A DNA stretch of 64,000 bases, taken from assembly GCF_025231485.1 (NCBI RefSeq), contig NZ_CP104003.1:2790001-2854000 (forward strand), given 5' to 3'. This stretch comes from Salinirubellus salinus (GTDB lineage Archaea > Halobacteriota > Halobacteria > Halobacteriales > Haloarculaceae). The position numbers were made by a program, and so were the translations under genes. This document shows, one piece after another, positions 45,423 through 54,496 of the stretch. Below the pieces are notes generated by a model. The model was not told the DNA's origin, searched no databases, and worked only from the letters and a program-made list of their open reading frames with translations. Numbering within the stretch: the stretch's first letter is position 1; each line of letters opens with the position of its first letter.

Positions 45423-45986
45423 TCAGTCGTTCTCGGGTCGAACGAGATTCCCGAGGAGGGCATCGCCGAAGACGAGCACGAGAACTGCGCCGACGAGGTT
45501 GAAGACGAGGTCGAGCAGCGTGTCGACCGTTCCGTAAGAGACGAGTATCGGTTCGAGCCCGACTCGGCGCGAGGCGACGTGGACGATGTACTCCATGACT
45601 TCCCAGAGGATACCCATGGTGACGACGCCGGTAACGACTCGCGGCTTCGGGTCGACGCCCAACCGCCGCGAGAGGACGTGAATCAGCCCACCGAGAACCG
45701 TCGACGAGTGGATATGTGTCAGATGGTCCCACCACCAGATATCGTCGTACGGGCCGAGCATCCCGGCGGCGTGTGTCAGCATCGCCGTCTCGACGTAGAT
45801 CCGCTGCCACGGCCGGAGCTCGACGGTGCGACACCGTTCCAAGATGGCTGGCAGATGCGCGCCCCCGAAGGCGACGAGTGCGTTCACAACCGCCCCAGGG
45901 CTCCGGGTGCGGAGCCCTTCGGCGAAGAAGACGGCGATACCCGTGCGGATCGCACGCTCGATCACCCCCGTGACGGCCGACGACAT
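45423..45986 (-). CDS. Hypothetical membrane protein, YjdF-like
   Basis: A 187-residue membrane protein from ATG 45986 (frame open to 46010). YDDIWWWDHLTHIHSSTVLGG and LWEVMEYIVH are clustered acidic, His and aromatic residues at membrane boundaries, as in the YjdF/DUF2238 type of uncharacterised membrane proteins. Four or five hydrophobic segments. Function unknown. Confidence 0.6.
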   Translation of the reverse strand: MSSAVTGVIERAIRTGIAVFFAEGLRTRSPGAVVNALVAFGGAHLPAILERCRTVELRPWQRIYVETAMLTHAAGMLGPYDDIWWWDHLTHIHSSTVLGGLIHVLSRRLGVDPKPRVVTGVVTMGILWEVMEYIVHVASRRVGLEPILVSYGTVDTLLDLVFNLVGAVLVLVFGDALLGNLVRPEND

Positions 45987-46010
45987 CGTCCCGGATTCAG
46001 AACTGCGCAT

Positions 46011-47320
46011 GGCTCATTGTCCCGCGTGGTGTCGCGTGGCCGCCAACGAAGTGGATTGACTGTCTCTCATCTCCGATGGGCTCGTACAGTGGCAGAAGTT
46101 TGGTTGCAAACCTGAAATTCCCACCGCTCGGGATCCCTCCACCGTCAAGCGGAGGAGGATGTCGAACCGTACGATAGGATAGCTACCCCACGCAGGTATC
46201 AGAAGCTGCCCAGATACCTGCCTCGATTGTGGTGCGCTGCGCCTGCTGGTCACCGAGGTCATCCTGCGTCGACACGGCAACCGAGGCCATAGCAGGGTCC
46301 CCCAGCACGGCAGAGAACGTCTGCTGGTCCCGGGGAGGGGCAAGCTCAAGGTCGTCATCCGCCCGCCGGTCGGGTTCGTACAGCGAGGTGGGTCATCAGT
46401 GGCTCGCAGAACAGGTCACTAGCGAGTTCGACGGCTTCGTCGAACGCACCCACCCCAGCGAGGGCAACCGCCAACGAATCCACGTCGCCCCGAACCGCCC
46501 CCGATCGTGCAAACACCGTTTCAATCCGGTACATATGGTGGCTAAAACGGAGTTTGAAACCGGCTCGGGCGAGGGACGACGAACACCGAGGCGACAGCGA
46601 CGGATTGGCCGAAACACCAGCGTAGCGCTCGCTCGCCAGCGAATCCGGGGGTCGTTGCGTGTTCGACGAGCGCGATGCCAGTAGCGTAGCCGACCGTTCG
46701 ACGGCGAAAACCGCACGACGAGACCGGTGTTTGTCGCACCACGACCTGCGTGCAGCCCCGGACAGCCCACCGTACTCGAACTGGACATCGTACCGAAGCA
46801 GGCCGGAGAGGCTGCCACACGCCAGTTCGTCGGCGCACCAGCCGGTCCAGATGCCCCGGTGCAAACGACCTCGCCACGGACAACCTACCGGACATTCGTC
46901 GCAGAGTTCGCTCGCCCGTGAGGCCGTAGAGCGCTCGAGACGGTCGCGAATCGACGTTCAGACGGAGTTTGCAACGTGTCGGCACACAGTTATTCTCGTG
47001 AGAAGGTGGGGCGAAGAACCGCGCGACGGAGAGACCCTACGTACGTAGCGACCCGATTCAGGACCCCTGCTCGTGAGGCTCCGGGCAGGATGCGAGCGCG
47101 ACACCGACACGGGAGTGGGACCGAGACAGCGGCCGGGACCGCACGGCCGGAGCGACGGGGGACCAGAGGATGAGCGACGAGCCGAACAGGACTGGAGGAC
47201 CCGCTAGCCGCGTGAACGGCGGGTTCACGAGTAGACCAGACGTTCGAACGACACGTTCTCGCTCACCGGGAATCTACGCTGTGATTAGGCCTATCGGTCG
47301 CTAGCTTTGCGGTGATCGAG
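46011..47320. other. 1.3-kb gene-poor stretch with mobile-element traces
   Basis: No convincing intact gene. A hairpin CCTCC/GGAGG at 46136-46155 followed by AGGATGTCG matches the right-end tail of the tnpB element at 62.6 kb. Just beyond it, a minus-strand frame from about 46395 to 46183 reads as an acidic haloarchaeal fragment (LYEPDRRADDDLELAPP ... EAGIWAASDTCVG) with a stop but no start. Words such as ACGGAGTTTG recur at about 46548 and 46962. I read it as decayed DNA around an old insertion. Confidence 0.45.
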
Positions 47321-47599
47321 ATGGACCGCACCAGACTGGCCGGCCTCGCGCTCGGGGGCGGCGTCGTCCTCACGCTCGTGACGGGCCTCCTGCCCCTGCG
47401 GACGCTGCTGGGAGCCACCCACTACGGGTTCCCGATGGCCTGGTTGATACGCCGGGTCCTCGCGCCCGAGTACTTCCCCTGGCGCGTCGACTGGCTCGGA
47501 CTCGTCGTCGACCTCGTCGTCTGGACGGCGTTCGTGTTCGTACTCCTCGTCGTCTACGACCGCTTCAGCCACCGCAGGCCGGGCGGACAGGCGACCTGA
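47321..47599 (+). CDS. Small membrane protein
   Basis: A 92-residue protein (ATG 47321; 47312 also open) with two hydrophobic segments (about residues 5-25 and 60-83) separated by an aromatic loop (HYGFPMAWLIRR, PEYFPWRVDW). It is the first of three consecutive plus-strand membrane-protein genes and ends 18 bases before the next. No family recognised. Confidence 0.6.
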   Translation: MDRTRLAGLALGGGVVLTLVTGLLPLRTLLGATHYGFPMAWLIRRVLAPEYFPWRVDWLGLVVDLVVWTAFVFVLLVVYDRFSHRRPGGQAT

Positions 47600-47617
47600 C
47601 GAGACCAGAGCGTAGCG

Positions 47618-48262
47618 ATGTCCAGCACCGACGACGAACGGACCACGGGCGGACGGCATCCACGGCCGCAGCTACCGCTGTCGGTGCTGGGGACGGTCTT
47701 CCTCGTCGTCGCGCTGACCGCGTTCGCCCTGTCGATAGAGAGTGGCCGCCCCACGCCGTACGCCGGCGGCATCGCCCTCGTCACGGCACTCCTCGGCGTC
47801 GCTGGCATCGCCGTCCTCGACGCGGTGGTCGGGCGCACGGGCGTCCGTATCGTCGCCCACGTGCTCCCGGGGCTGGTCGTTCTGTCGCTCGCGTTCTTAC
47901 TGACGGCACTCCAGTTCGCGGACCGATTCCTGACGCCACCGCTGTACGTCGTCCTGCTCGGACACTGGGTTGTCGGCTTCTCGCTGGTCCTCGGTGGGGT
48001 CGACGTGGCTCGCGGCGCCACACGTCGGGTCCGCCGTGTCGCGGCCGTCGGGCTCGGAGCCACCGTCGTCTGGACGCTCGTCGCGGCCGGCTACGTCGTC
48101 GCCGAACTCGTCACGCGCGGCTGGAACGGTGGATCGGGTATCACGGCTGGGGCCGTCTCGGCCTGGGTCCTCGTCCTCGTGCTGGCCGGCGGCCCGAGTC
48201 TCGTCTTCCTCTGGGACCGCCGCGAGACGCGTCCGGAGCGACAGCACGGGGTGGACGGGTGA
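47618..48262 (+). CDS. Hypothetical membrane protein, six segments
   Basis: A 214-residue protein with about six hydrophobic segments separated by short Arg-rich turns (ARGATRRVRRVAAVG). It has no charged pore or cofactor motif that I recognise. It lies between two other membrane-protein genes in one direction and resembles the following protein in layout and composition. Confidence 0.6.
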   Translation: MSSTDDERTTGGRHPRPQLPLSVLGTVFLVVALTAFALSIESGRPTPYAGGIALVTALLGVAGIAVLDAVVGRTGVRIVAHVLPGLVVLSLAFLLTALQFADRFLTPPLYVVLLGHWVVGFSLVLGGVDVARGATRRVRRVAAVGLGATVVWTLVAAGYVVAELVTRGWNGGSGITAGAVSAWVLVLVLAGGPSLVFLWDRRETRPERQHGVDG

Positions 48263-48326
48263 CGGGCAGGACGACGGAGCACGACGACCGGACGCCACGG
48301 TCACCGGCGTGGGGCGTGTGCTGGCG

Positions 48327-48965
48327 ATGACGTTCGACGCAGACGCACTCAGCCAGCGCCTCCGGGTGCCCCTCCCGTGGGCGGCCACGATCCTCGCGGT
48401 GGTCACGCTCGGGGTCTTCGCCGGCACCTGGCTCTCGGGGAGTCCCGTCTGGCTCGTGGCAGGGGCGACGCTCCTCGCGGCGCTCCTCGCCGGGGGCATC
48501 CTGAGTACCACTGGCCCGGTCTTCGGGACTCGCACGCGCTGGCTGGTCGCGCACGTCGTCCTCGGGCTGTTCGTCGCGGTCGTCGCACTCCTCGTCACGC
48601 TGCTCGGGGCCGCCGAAGGTGCGCTGGACGTCTCACTCCAGACCGCCGTCGTCCTCGGGAGTCTCTGGGGGCTCGCGCTCGCCCTGCTCGTCGCCGGCCT
48701 CGCGGGCTTCCTCGGCGCTCGGCGACTCCTGGGCCGGGTCGCCACGCTCGGCCTCGCGCTCACCGTCGTCTGGGGGCTGGTCGTCGCCATCGCGCTGGGC
48801 GGCGTCGTCGTCCAGCTCCTCGTCGCGGGCGTCGACATCGGGCTCGTACAGGACCTTCAGGACGACCTGCTCCCGTTCCTCGTCGTCTCCGTCGGCCTCG
48901 TCGTCCTCCCGGCGCTCGTCTTCCGCCGGGACCGTCGAGAAGCGCGGGCTCGAGAGCTGGCCTGA
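48327..48965 (+). CDS. Hypothetical membrane protein, related in layout to its neighbour
   Basis: A 212-residue protein starting MTFDADALSQRL, with six hydrophobic segments in Ala/Leu/Val-rich style. RTRWLVAHVVLGLFV and GARRLLGRVATLGLALTVVWG parallel phrases at the same places of the upstream protein (GVRIVAHVLPGLVV, RRVRRVAAVGLGATVVWT), so the two are probably paralogues by tandem duplication. Function unknown. Confidence 0.6.
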   Translation: MTFDADALSQRLRVPLPWAATILAVVTLGVFAGTWLSGSPVWLVAGATLLAALLAGGILSTTGPVFGTRTRWLVAHVVLGLFVAVVALLVTLLGAAEGALDVSLQTAVVLGSLWGLALALLVAGLAGFLGARRLLGRVATLGLALTVVWGLVVAIALGGVVVQLLVAGVDIGLVQDLQDDLLPFLVVSVGLVVLPALVFRRDRREARARELA

Positions 48966-49118
48966 GTCGGTGGTGACACCGACTGCAGCGAGATTCTCAG
49001 TCGAACGGACTTGTTTTCCCGACCCACCGAGGCGGCTCTGAGAGTGCTGCGAGGCACTCTTCACGGACGTGAGTCCCAGCCGTGTTGAAGCCTCAAACGA
49101 TGGCAGGATTCAACGGTC

Positions 49119-49144
49119 GTACTGCATAGAGGGCGTATCTCGCT
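49119..49144 (+). repeat. Right-end fragment of the 81-nt repeat
   Basis: GTACTGCATAGAGGGCGTAT equals the right end of the unit (compare 41569-41588); the left part is not recognisable. It marks the last trace of the family before 62.5 kb. Confidence 0.5.
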
Positions 49145-49267
49145 CACTAGCGTACACGTGTGGCAAGTTCACCGCAGAACGAGTGTGACTCCGCTTCTCT
49201 GACTCTTCAGAGGGGATTCGTGAGGAGACGCGGAACTCGTATCGATGGGGCCGAACGGCGCGTCGGG

Positions 49268-49639
49268 TCAGTCACCTCTGAGGAGCAGGACGAGGACGAC
49301 GACGAACACCACCTGGACGACCTTGTCGACGAGACCGAGGGGACTGAACGAGGGCGCGTTCACGACGTACCAGGCGACGATCTGCCCGAGTGTGAACGGG
49401 ATACCCAGGAGGTAGAACAGCCGTCGCCGGTAGTCGACGAGTACTGCGCCTGCCCCGACGAGAAAGGCGACACCGGCCAGAATGAAGCTGATGCCGAACC
49501 CGTTGAGCCCGAACGAGGCCCCCAGCCCGAGGTGGAGGACACCCGTCACGACGGCGAGGACGACCCCCGCCCAGTGGAGCGACGTCATCGAGTCGGTGGC
49601 GAGTGAGAAGCCCCCACTTGCCGTGTTCTGTGTTGCCAT
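49268..49639 (-). CDS. DUF7475-like small membrane protein
   Basis: A 123-residue protein from ATG 49639 with four hydrophobic segments. The start MATQNTASGGFSLATDSMTS and HWAGVVLAVVTGVLHLGLG match the haloarchaeal membrane family known as DUF7475. It may belong functionally with nothing nearby; it precedes the glycosyltransferase on the same strand by only 27 bases in coordinate, so the two may share a transcript. Confidence 0.65.
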   Translation of the reverse strand: MATQNTASGGFSLATDSMTSLHWAGVVLAVVTGVLHLGLGASFGLNGFGISFILAGVAFLVGAGAVLVDYRRRLFYLLGIPFTLGQIVAWYVVNAPSFSPLGLVDKVVQVVFVVVLVLLLRGD

Positions 49640-49665
49640 ACGCACTCGATGGACGCCAACCGCTT

Positions 49666-50769
49666 TTACTTCAGGATGGCGGCGACGTGTTCGCGCATCG
49701 CCGCAGCGAAGCGCTCGCTCCCGAACCGGTCACGGGGCAGAAACGGGCGCAGGTCGGTCTCGACGGCACTCGCAACTCGGTCGACCGCACCGTCGAGGTC
49801 GTCGAACAGGAGTCGTCGGTCGCCGTCCAGTACGTCTACTTGTCCCCCGTCGGCGGGAGCGAACGGGAGCATTCCGGCGGCGACGTACTCCGCGACGGCC
49901 ATCCCGAAGTGCTCTCGTGGCTTCGCGTTGAGTCCGTAGCGGTAGCGGCCGAGGAGGTCGGTGATTCGTTCGCGGGAGACGTCCGTCTCGACGCCGAGGT
50001 ACGGGCGCTCGGCGGCCGCTCGTCGGACCCGGCCGACGTACTCACGGTAGGCCGGCGGTGCAGCCCCGACGATACGGCCGGTGAGGTCGTAGCCCCGCTC
50101 GCGAAGCCTGTCGAGAACCTCGACTGCCTCCAGAGTCCGCTTGTCGGGTGCGATGCGCCCAAGGACGAGGACCCCGTGCTCGCGCTCGGTCCAGGGCCGC
50201 CCGTCGATACGGTCGACCGGGGGGTGACACACCGTGGGTCTGATCCCGTAGAGGCGCTCTACGACGTCGGCGGTCCACGCGGAGTTCGCGACCAGTCTGG
50301 TCCGGCGATCGGCCGGGGCCTCCGGTCCCGCTAGCCGGGTCCAGACTCGGTTCAGGGCGCTCGTCTCGGCGGCTTCGGTCCGGGTGAGACGGAACTGCGG
50401 GAAGTGGACGTACTGGACCGACGGCCCGGGGATCGAGAGCTCGTTCGCAGTGCTGACGACGGCGTCGAACGAGTCGAGCCGACGCCGACAGAGGAGTCTG
50501 AGCAGCGTTGTCCGTGCCGCCAGTTGTGGCCCCACGAACGGGCCGAGCGCCTCAAATCCGGCCGCGAGGGCCGTCGCGCCCGGCGGCTGGACCACGTCGG
50601 CCTCGAGCGAGATGTCGAAACGGTCGGCCAGCGTCACCGGGTCCGTCTTCGAGGCCGTGAACAGCGTCACGTCGTGGTCCTCGGCCAGCGCCGCACACGC
50701 GTGGAGACAGACGGCGTCCGCGCCGCCCTGGAAGTCCAGTGTATTGTGAAACACCGCGACGCGAGCCAT
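49666..50769 (-). CDS. Family 4 (GT-B) glycosyltransferase
   Basis: A 367-residue protein from ATG 50769. It starts MARVAVFHNTLDFQGGADAV, has SIPGPSVQYVHFPQF and HGVLVLGRIAPDKR, and ends with the acceptor/donor motif KPREHFGMAVAEY, whose Glu-x7-Glu pair is that of retaining GT4 enzymes. The layout resembles ALG11-type mannosyltransferases. It diverges by 101 bases from the seven-gene operon beginning at 50871, suggesting joint function in making a glycosylated product. Confidence 0.8.
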   Translation of the reverse strand: MARVAVFHNTLDFQGGADAVCLHACAALAEDHDVTLFTASKTDPVTLADRFDISLEADVVQPPGATALAAGFEALGPFVGPQLAARTTLLRLLCRRRLDSFDAVVSTANELSIPGPSVQYVHFPQFRLTRTEAAETSALNRVWTRLAGPEAPADRRTRLVANSAWTADVVERLYGIRPTVCHPPVDRIDGRPWTEREHGVLVLGRIAPDKRTLEAVEVLDRLRERGYDLTGRIVGAAPPAYREYVGRVRRAAAERPYLGVETDVSRERITDLLGRYRYGLNAKPREHFGMAVAEYVAAGMLPFAPADGGQVDVLDGDRRLLFDDLDGAVDRVASAVETDLRPFLPRDRFGSERFAAAMREHVAAILK

Positions 50770-50870
50770 ACCGTCCCGACGCCCGCCGTGGATTTGAATC
50801 CCGGCATCACCGACCGTCTCGGGGCCGAGTCCCGGCATCACCGACCGGAAGACCGGACTACTTGTCTTGA

Positions 50871-52877
50871 ATGGCCGTATATGCAGGGGTGGACTGCGCG
50901 TTGGTCGGGGCGGGAAGCGTCGCCGAACGGTACGTCACTGGAGTCGGTGAGTCCTCGCTCCGGGTCGTCGCGGTCTGTGATCTCGACCGCGACCGGGCGG
51001 AGACGCTCGCCACGCGTGTCGGTGACGCAACTGTCTACACCGACCTGGAGACGATGCTGGGCACCGAGTCGGTCCCGCTGGTCGTGAACCTCACCAGCCA
51101 CGGGGCACACGCCGGTGTCACCCGGGCGTGTCTCCGGGCCGACCGCCACGTATTCTCCGAGAAGCCGCTCGCGCTCGAGGCCGAGACGGCGGCCGAACTC
51201 GTCCGGACGGCCGCCGACCGTGGGCTCGCGCTCGGCTGTGCGCCGGAGAACCACCTGGCCGATGCACAACGACACGCCCACACACTCGCTACGGACGGCC
51301 GACTCGGGACCGTCCGGTTCGCGAGCGCCACGGCCAACGTCGGTCGTGTCGACGAGTGGCACGACCGGCCGGAGTCGTTCCTCGCCGTCGGCCCCCTGTT
51401 CGACGGGGCGGTCTACCCGCTCTCGCTGCTCGTCGCCTGGTTCGGCCGCGTCGACCGGGTCCGACGGGCCGACGCCCTCGAAGTGTGGTCGGGCGACCGG
51501 CCCGAGGCGGCCGCGGCTCCACCACACGTGGAGGCGACACTGGAGTTCGTCGACGGCCCCGTCGTCGCGCTCCGTGCGAGCTTCTACGTCGACCACCGGA
51601 GCCGCGAGTTCTACGGGCTCGAACTCCACGGCGACGACGGCACGCTCTACCTCGAGGATACCGGGGCGCTGGCGGCCGACCGGGATGCTGTCACCGTCCG
51701 CGGTGGTGAGCGTGAACCGACCGTCGCGCCCCATCCGCAATCGCGGCGCGCGCGGCCACACGCGGCCGGGCCAGCCAGACTCGCCCGGTCGGTCGAGCGG
51801 GGCCGACCGAGCAGAGCGGGGGCCCGGCGTGCCGCCCACGTGGTCGCGGTCTGCGAGGCGATAGGGGCCGCCGCCACGGGTGACGGTGGCCCGGTCCCTG
51901 TCGAGGACGGCCTCGGTGGCGATCTCGGTCGTCGGGCATCCAACGGTCCGCCGCCGGTCCGTCCCCCAGCCACCGCGGCGAGTCACGAGGGCGGGTCCAC
52001 GATACGGCTCCCCCCGATCGGATTCGGCTGCTCGCGCTACCGTGGCGACGGCGAGTACGTCGAGCCAGCGCTCGGGGCGGCACTCGACACGGGCTACCGG
52101 CTGTTCGACACCGCCGAACTGTACGGGAACGAGTGGCGACTCGGCGACCTCCTCGCCGGGGCTGGCGCCCCCGACCGCGAGTCGACATTCCTGCTCGGCA
52201 AGCCCTGGCGGACGAACCACGGCCCCGGGCACCTGCGCCAGGCCTGCGAGGGGTCGCTCGACGAACTCGGTGTCGACGCGTTCGATTGCTACGCGCTCCA
52301 CTGGCCCGACGCGTGGGCCCACCGCGGCGAACTCCGCGAACTCTCCACGCTCCCCGTCACCGAGCAGGAACAGCTGACGTTTCCGACCGACGAGACGGGC
52401 GACCCGGTCCGGGCCGACCACTCGCTCCGCGAGACGTGGTCGCGACTGGAAGCGCTGTACGACGACGACCTCACGCGGACGCTCGGCGTGTGTAACGTGA
52501 CGTGCCCGCAGTTGGCTCGACTGGTCGAGGAGGCGCGGGTCCCGCCAGCACTGGTCCAGGTCGAGCGCCACCCGTACCGCCCCCGCACCGACCTCGTCGA
52601 GTGGTGCCACGCACGAGGAATCCGCGTGGTGGCCCACTCGCCGCTCTCGGCCCCGGGGTTGCTGACCGACCCCGTCGTCGAATCGGTCGCCGACACTGCC
52701 GGCGTGACGCCCGCGCAAGCCGTGCTGGCGTGGAACGTCGCCCGCGGCGTGGTCCCTATCCCGTCGACGACGAGCGTCGACCACGCCGTCTCGAACCTGG
52801 CGGCCGCTCGCTGCCGACTCGACGACCGGGCGGTGAATCGGCTGGACGACCTCGAGACGCCGGGGGTCGAGCGATGA
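50871..52877 (+). CDS. Gfo/Idh/MocA oxidoreductase - aldo/keto reductase fusion
   Basis: A 668-residue two-enzyme fusion. Residues 1-340 are a Gfo/Idh/MocA dehydrogenase (ALVGAGSVAERYV dinucleotide motif, FSEKPLAL at 94-101, VGPLFDGAVYPLSLL). Residues 380-668 are an aldo/keto reductase with an intact tetrad: Asp and Tyr in FDTAELYGNE, Lys in LLGKPW and His in YALHWPD; the C-terminal IPSTTSVDHAVSNL binds the cofactor phosphate. The segment joining them is Arg/Pro-rich and looks eroded. First gene of an operon whose following start overlaps its stop. Sugar or side-chain ketone chemistry is likely. Confidence 0.82.
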   Translation: MAVYAGVDCALVGAGSVAERYVTGVGESSLRVVAVCDLDRDRAETLATRVGDATVYTDLETMLGTESVPLVVNLTSHGAHAGVTRACLRADRHVFSEKPLALEAETAAELVRTAADRGLALGCAPENHLADAQRHAHTLATDGRLGTVRFASATANVGRVDEWHDRPESFLAVGPLFDGAVYPLSLLVAWFGRVDRVRRADALEVWSGDRPEAAAAPPHVEATLEFVDGPVVALRASFYVDHRSREFYGLELHGDDGTLYLEDTGALAADRDAVTVRGGEREPTVAPHPQSRRARPHAAGPARLARSVERGRPSRAGARRAAHVVAVCEAIGAAATGDGGPVPVEDGLGGDLGRRASNGPPPVRPPATAASHEGGSTIRLPPIGFGCSRYRGDGEYVEPALGAALDTGYRLFDTAELYGNEWRLGDLLAGAGAPDRESTFLLGKPWRTNHGPGHLRQACEGSLDELGVDAFDCYALHWPDAWAHRGELRELSTLPVTEQEQLTFPTDETGDPVRADHSLRETWSRLEALYDDDLTRTLGVCNVTCPQLARLVEEARVPPALVQVERHPYRPRTDLVEWCHARGIRVVAHSPLSAPGLLTDPVVESVADTAGVTPAQAVLAWNVARGVVPIPSTTSVDHAVSNLAAARCRLDDRAVNRLDDLETPGVER

Positions 52878-53704
52878 CCGCGATGGAGGTCCCGGCCACG
52901 CTCGAGGGACGGTGGTGGCTGACAGGGGCCGTCGCACTCCTCTCGGCCACGCTCGTCGCCGTGGCGGCTGCGGACGCGCTATCGCCCGCTGCCGCCCTGC
53001 TGTGGCTCCTCGTCGCCTCGGTCCCGCTTGGCTACACGCTCTGGTTCCTCTGGCGGTCGCTGGCGCTCAACCATCCCCCCGAGTCGACGACCCCGACGGC
53101 TACGGTCCCCGACGGCGGCACGACGGTGTACCCGACACTCGGGCTGGCGAACGGCATCACTCTCGGCCGCGGGTGGCTCTACGCCGGCGTGGCCGGCTTC
53201 GTCCTCGTGACACCCCCCGTCGACAGCGTCTGGCGGTGGCTGCCCGCGCTCTGGTACGGCGGCGGCGCCGCGCTGGACTGGGTCGACGGGCTCGTCGCCC
53301 GCCGGTCCGACCGACAGACGGTACTCGGCGAGCGCCTCGACCTGGCGTTCGACACGATGGGGTTCCTGGTCGCGCCAGTCGTAGCAGTCGCGTGGGGGGC
53401 GCTCCCGGTCTGGTACCTCTCGGTGTCGGCGGCGCGCTACTGCTACCGGTTCGGCTGCTGGCTCCACGAACGGCGCGGCGGGACGGTCGGTGACCTCCCC
53501 GAGAGCCGCCTCAGACGGCCGCTCGCTGGCCTCCAGATGGCGGTCGTCGCCCTGGCGCTCCTCCCGGTCGTCCCGCCGCGTCTCGCGTGGCCCGCAGCGA
53601 CGCTCGCGATGGCCCCCTCGCTGGCCGTCTTCGCCCGTGACTACCTCGTGGTCACCGGGCGGCTCGGCATGCCGAACGCTCAAGACTCGACGAACCAATC
53701 ATGA
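52874..53704 (+). CDS. CDP-alcohol phosphatidyltransferase family protein
   Basis: A 276-residue membrane enzyme. The CDP-alcohol motif begins DWVDGLVARRSDRQTVLG near residue 136 and continues ERLDLAFD, keeping all the Asp, Gly, Ala, Arg and spacing positions of the family. Two hydrophobic segments precede it and several follow. It transfers a phospho-alcohol from a CDP-linked donor. Its ATG overlaps the upstream stop by four bases and its stop overlaps the next start, so the operon is translationally coupled. Confidence 0.83.
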   Translation: MTAMEVPATLEGRWWLTGAVALLSATLVAVAAADALSPAAALLWLLVASVPLGYTLWFLWRSLALNHPPESTTPTATVPDGGTTVYPTLGLANGITLGRGWLYAGVAGFVLVTPPVDSVWRWLPALWYGGGAALDWVDGLVARRSDRQTVLGERLDLAFDTMGFLVAPVVAVAWGALPVWYLSVSAARYCYRFGCWLHERRGGTVGDLPESRLRRPLAGLQMAVVALALLPVVPPRLAWPAATLAMAPSLAVFARDYLVVTGRLGMPNAQDSTNQS

Positions 53705-54495
53705 CACACGTGAATACCCCCCGCGACGGCGGCGTCAGACTCGCCGTCGTCCAGCTCGACGACTACGGCCCGTGGACGACCACGCCCGAGCCGCGACGAG
53801 AGACCGACCTCCAGGCCCTCCAGGCCCGGCTGTTCGCGACGGTCGCCGACTTCTTCGGCGACCGCGACGGCTACGCCTTCGCCGGCCGCTACGACAACAT
53901 GCTCGGCGTAGCGAACCACATCGACCCCGAGGCGTTCACCCGGCTTCAAGAACGCGTCGCGAACCAGTACCCCGTGACGGTCAGCGTCGGCGTCGGCACG
54001 GCACCGACACCCGTGGCGGCGCTCGAAGCCGCTGGAGACGTGCTCCAGGCGGCGGGGAGCGCACAGGAGACGGACCGGCGCGAGGTCCTCGACCACCGTG
54101 TGGTCGACGGAGCCACCCCCGGGACGCTCACGGTCGCACACTTCGACGTGGTGGACGTGACCGGCGAACTGACAGACCGCGTCTCCCCCGACGTGGCCGA
54201 GCGGACCGTCCGCCGGACGATGCTGGCGCTCTCCGAACGGCTCGCCGAGGAGCACGCCGCAGTGACGCAGTTCGTCGGCGGGGACAACGCTATCGCCGTC
54301 TGCCCCGACGTCGGTCGACCGGCCCTCGAGTCCGTCCTCGAACACGTCCGGTCGGAGACGGGCGTCGAACTCCAGGTCGGCGTGGGACACGGTCCGAGTG
54401 CGCACGCCGCGGGGTTCGAGGCGAAACACGCGCTCGAGGCGTGTCGGGCGACCGGCAGCCGCATCGAAGGGCCCTGGGGGGTGGCCGACGACTGA
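53701..54495 (+). CDS. arfA: GTP cyclohydrolase III
   Basis: A 264-residue archaeal GTP cyclohydrolase III. It opens VRLAVVQLDDYGPWT and has the family's GRYDNMLGVAN and the later FVGGDNAIAVCPD, the two ferredoxin-like halves with metal-binding Asp residues. The enzyme turns GTP into the formamidopyrimidine nucleotide FAPy, the first archaeal step towards riboflavin and F420. Here it sits with a pterin-synthase homologue, a dehydrogenase and a methyltransferase, which is unusual for a riboflavin gene and central to the operon hypothesis. Confidence 0.88.
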   Translation: MTHVNTPRDGGVRLAVVQLDDYGPWTTTPEPRRETDLQALQARLFATVADFFGDRDGYAFAGRYDNMLGVANHIDPEAFTRLQERVANQYPVTVSVGVGTAPTPVAALEAAGDVLQAAGSAQETDRREVLDHRVVDGATPGTLTVAHFDVVDVTGELTDRVSPDVAERTVRRTMLALSERLAEEHAAVTQFVGGDNAIAVCPDVGRPALESVLEHVRSETGVELQVGVGHGPSAHAAGFEAKHALEACRATGSRIEGPWGVADD

Positions 54496-54496
54496 G

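Noticed and set aside
46355-46864. Several 140-170 codon frames on both strands
   Set aside because: Basic, low-complexity translations with no motif; the stretch looks decayed.
50838-52937. Long minus-strand frame opposite the Gfo/AKR fusion
   Set aside because: Antisense shadow; the plus strand has all catalytic motifs of two enzyme families.
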